Assembly (NCBI GenBank): GCA_905221605.1
Contig: CAJNDS010002663.1
Coordinates: 1 to 64,000, forward strand
Direction: 5' to 3'
From: Symbiodinium natans
Lineage: Eukaryota > Sar > Dinophyceae > Suessiales > Symbiodiniaceae
Length of the DNA stretch: 64,000 nt
The first letter of the stretch is position 1; every line of letters begins with the position of its first letter. The translations under genes and the position numbers were made by a program. The notes beneath the pieces were generated by a model that had not been told where the DNA came from, made no database searches, and saw only the letters and a list, made by a program, of their open reading frames with translations. Below are positions 63,381-64,000 of this stretch, one piece after another.

Positions 63381-63855
63381 GTGTTCTTAAGGAGCACGTG
63401 CCTCTTGACCTACCCGTGGAGAACCGCGAGTACAAGATGCTGCCGCTCCCGAGCGAGACCCTGCGGCCCATCCTGGAAGGATAGGATCTCAGAATCTCGG
63501 GTTTCAGAGTCTGTCAGGGTCCTTCCGAGTCCCCTCCTGAACGCCTATCAGCCTATCAGAGTGGGAGTTTCTGGCTGCCTTCGCCCAGAAGCCGTGAACG
63601 AAGGGCCTTGCAGTCTTCACAAACATGATTCGGTTTGAGGCTCTCCTATCCTATCCGATCAGATGTCCAGATTCTACTTAAAGAATTAGTCAAACAGAAG
63701 CAGAGCAGGAACCACGGCCTCGGAGCTGCTGGGCCACTTGAGGGACGAGTTCGATGTTCCGCTGCATCCCCACTTCGTCCTGCGGATCCTGGAGCTGTCC
63801 ATTGACCTTTACCAGAAGCGGGACCAGGCCTATGGTCCCGTCATGAAGCTCCAGG
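63381..63855 (+). other. Two exons of an unknown gene running off the right edge
   Basis: 63381-63480 reads LKEHVPLDLPVENREYKMLP and continues LPSETLRPILEG. 63714-63855 reads TASELLGHLRDEFDVPLHPH and continues with a helical VLRILELSIDLYQKRDQAYG block. Both look conserved (aromatic, charged, no low complexity) and lie on the + strand. The family is not recognised. Confidence 0.45.
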
Positions 63856-64000
63856 TCCCTGGTCTCCAGGTCCCTGGTGCTTCGGCCGCTCTGCACGTGA
63901 ACGTCACTGAAAGCGGCAGCCCGGGTCCATCCAGGACTTGGTGTACGGTGTTCTGGGGCCTGCACACGACTTGTACACGGCTAGGCCAACAATCTCTGTA

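Noticed and set aside
1-64000. CRISPR arrays, rRNA, tRNA and bacterial operons
   Set aside because: No regularly spaced short repeat with unique spacers, no rRNA-like block and no convincing tRNA cloverleaf were noticed by eye; the tandem arrays have no spacer structure.

Overview
The window reads as nuclear DNA of a dinoflagellate, most like Symbiodiniaceae. The evidence is: interstitial plant/dinoflagellate-type telomeric units (CCCTAAA); a probable relic of the dinoflagellate spliced leader ahead of an intronless gene; genes split into many tiny exons with weak splice signals; dinoflagellate-style retroelements; and every convincing gene on the + strand, as in dinoflagellate unidirectional gene clusters. 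No typical bacterial or viral gene layout is present.

Layout. 0-1 kb: decayed retroelement fragments. 1-4 kb: no gene recognised. 4.1-5.3 kb: an intronless kinesin-motor ORF whose nucleotide-binding motifs are degenerate. 5.4-20.9 kb: gene-poor DNA with three complex tandem-repeat arrays (42-bp, about 69-bp and about 87-bp units), long trinucleotide microsatellites and many degenerate telomere-like words. 20.96-30.28 kb: one nearly complete tyrosine-recombinase (YR) retrotransposon of 9,327 bp with split direct repeats in the order A1 - ORFs - B1 - A2 - B2. 30.3-35.5 kb: weak Pro-rich exon candidates, another complex tandem array, a perfect 35-bp-arm palindrome and a telomeric-repeat tract. 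35.8-37.0 kb: an FHA-like plus SAM-domain protein. 37.4-40.3 kb: a coiled-coil ORF followed by coding-like segments. 42-59 kb: a many-exon homologue of the ciliary protein CFAP57/WDR65, with two intronless ORFs lying between its exons: a BMT5/DUF2431-like methyltransferase retrogene (48.36-49.81 kb) and an F-box-like ORF (57.31-58.17 kb). 59-64 kb: mostly unassigned, with two exons of an unknown gene at the right edge.

Most notable is the retrotransposon. Its recombinase ORF carries a C-terminal domain with a cysteine-phosphatase signature (HCxxGxxR). Its reverse transcriptase/RNase H ORF carries an N-terminal DUF4326-like Cys/His domain. The recombinase lies upstream of gag and RT, unlike the usual gag-RT-RH-YR order. 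The repeats have the Ngaro/PAT topology and share a TTT at all three junctions. Several reading-frame changes inside it suggest a decayed copy, introns or frameshifting.

Limits: exon borders are read by eye from reading-frame continuity, AG/GT context and remembered family sequences. No alignment or database search was run. Long stretches between the listed features hold only short chance ORFs and low-complexity sequence.
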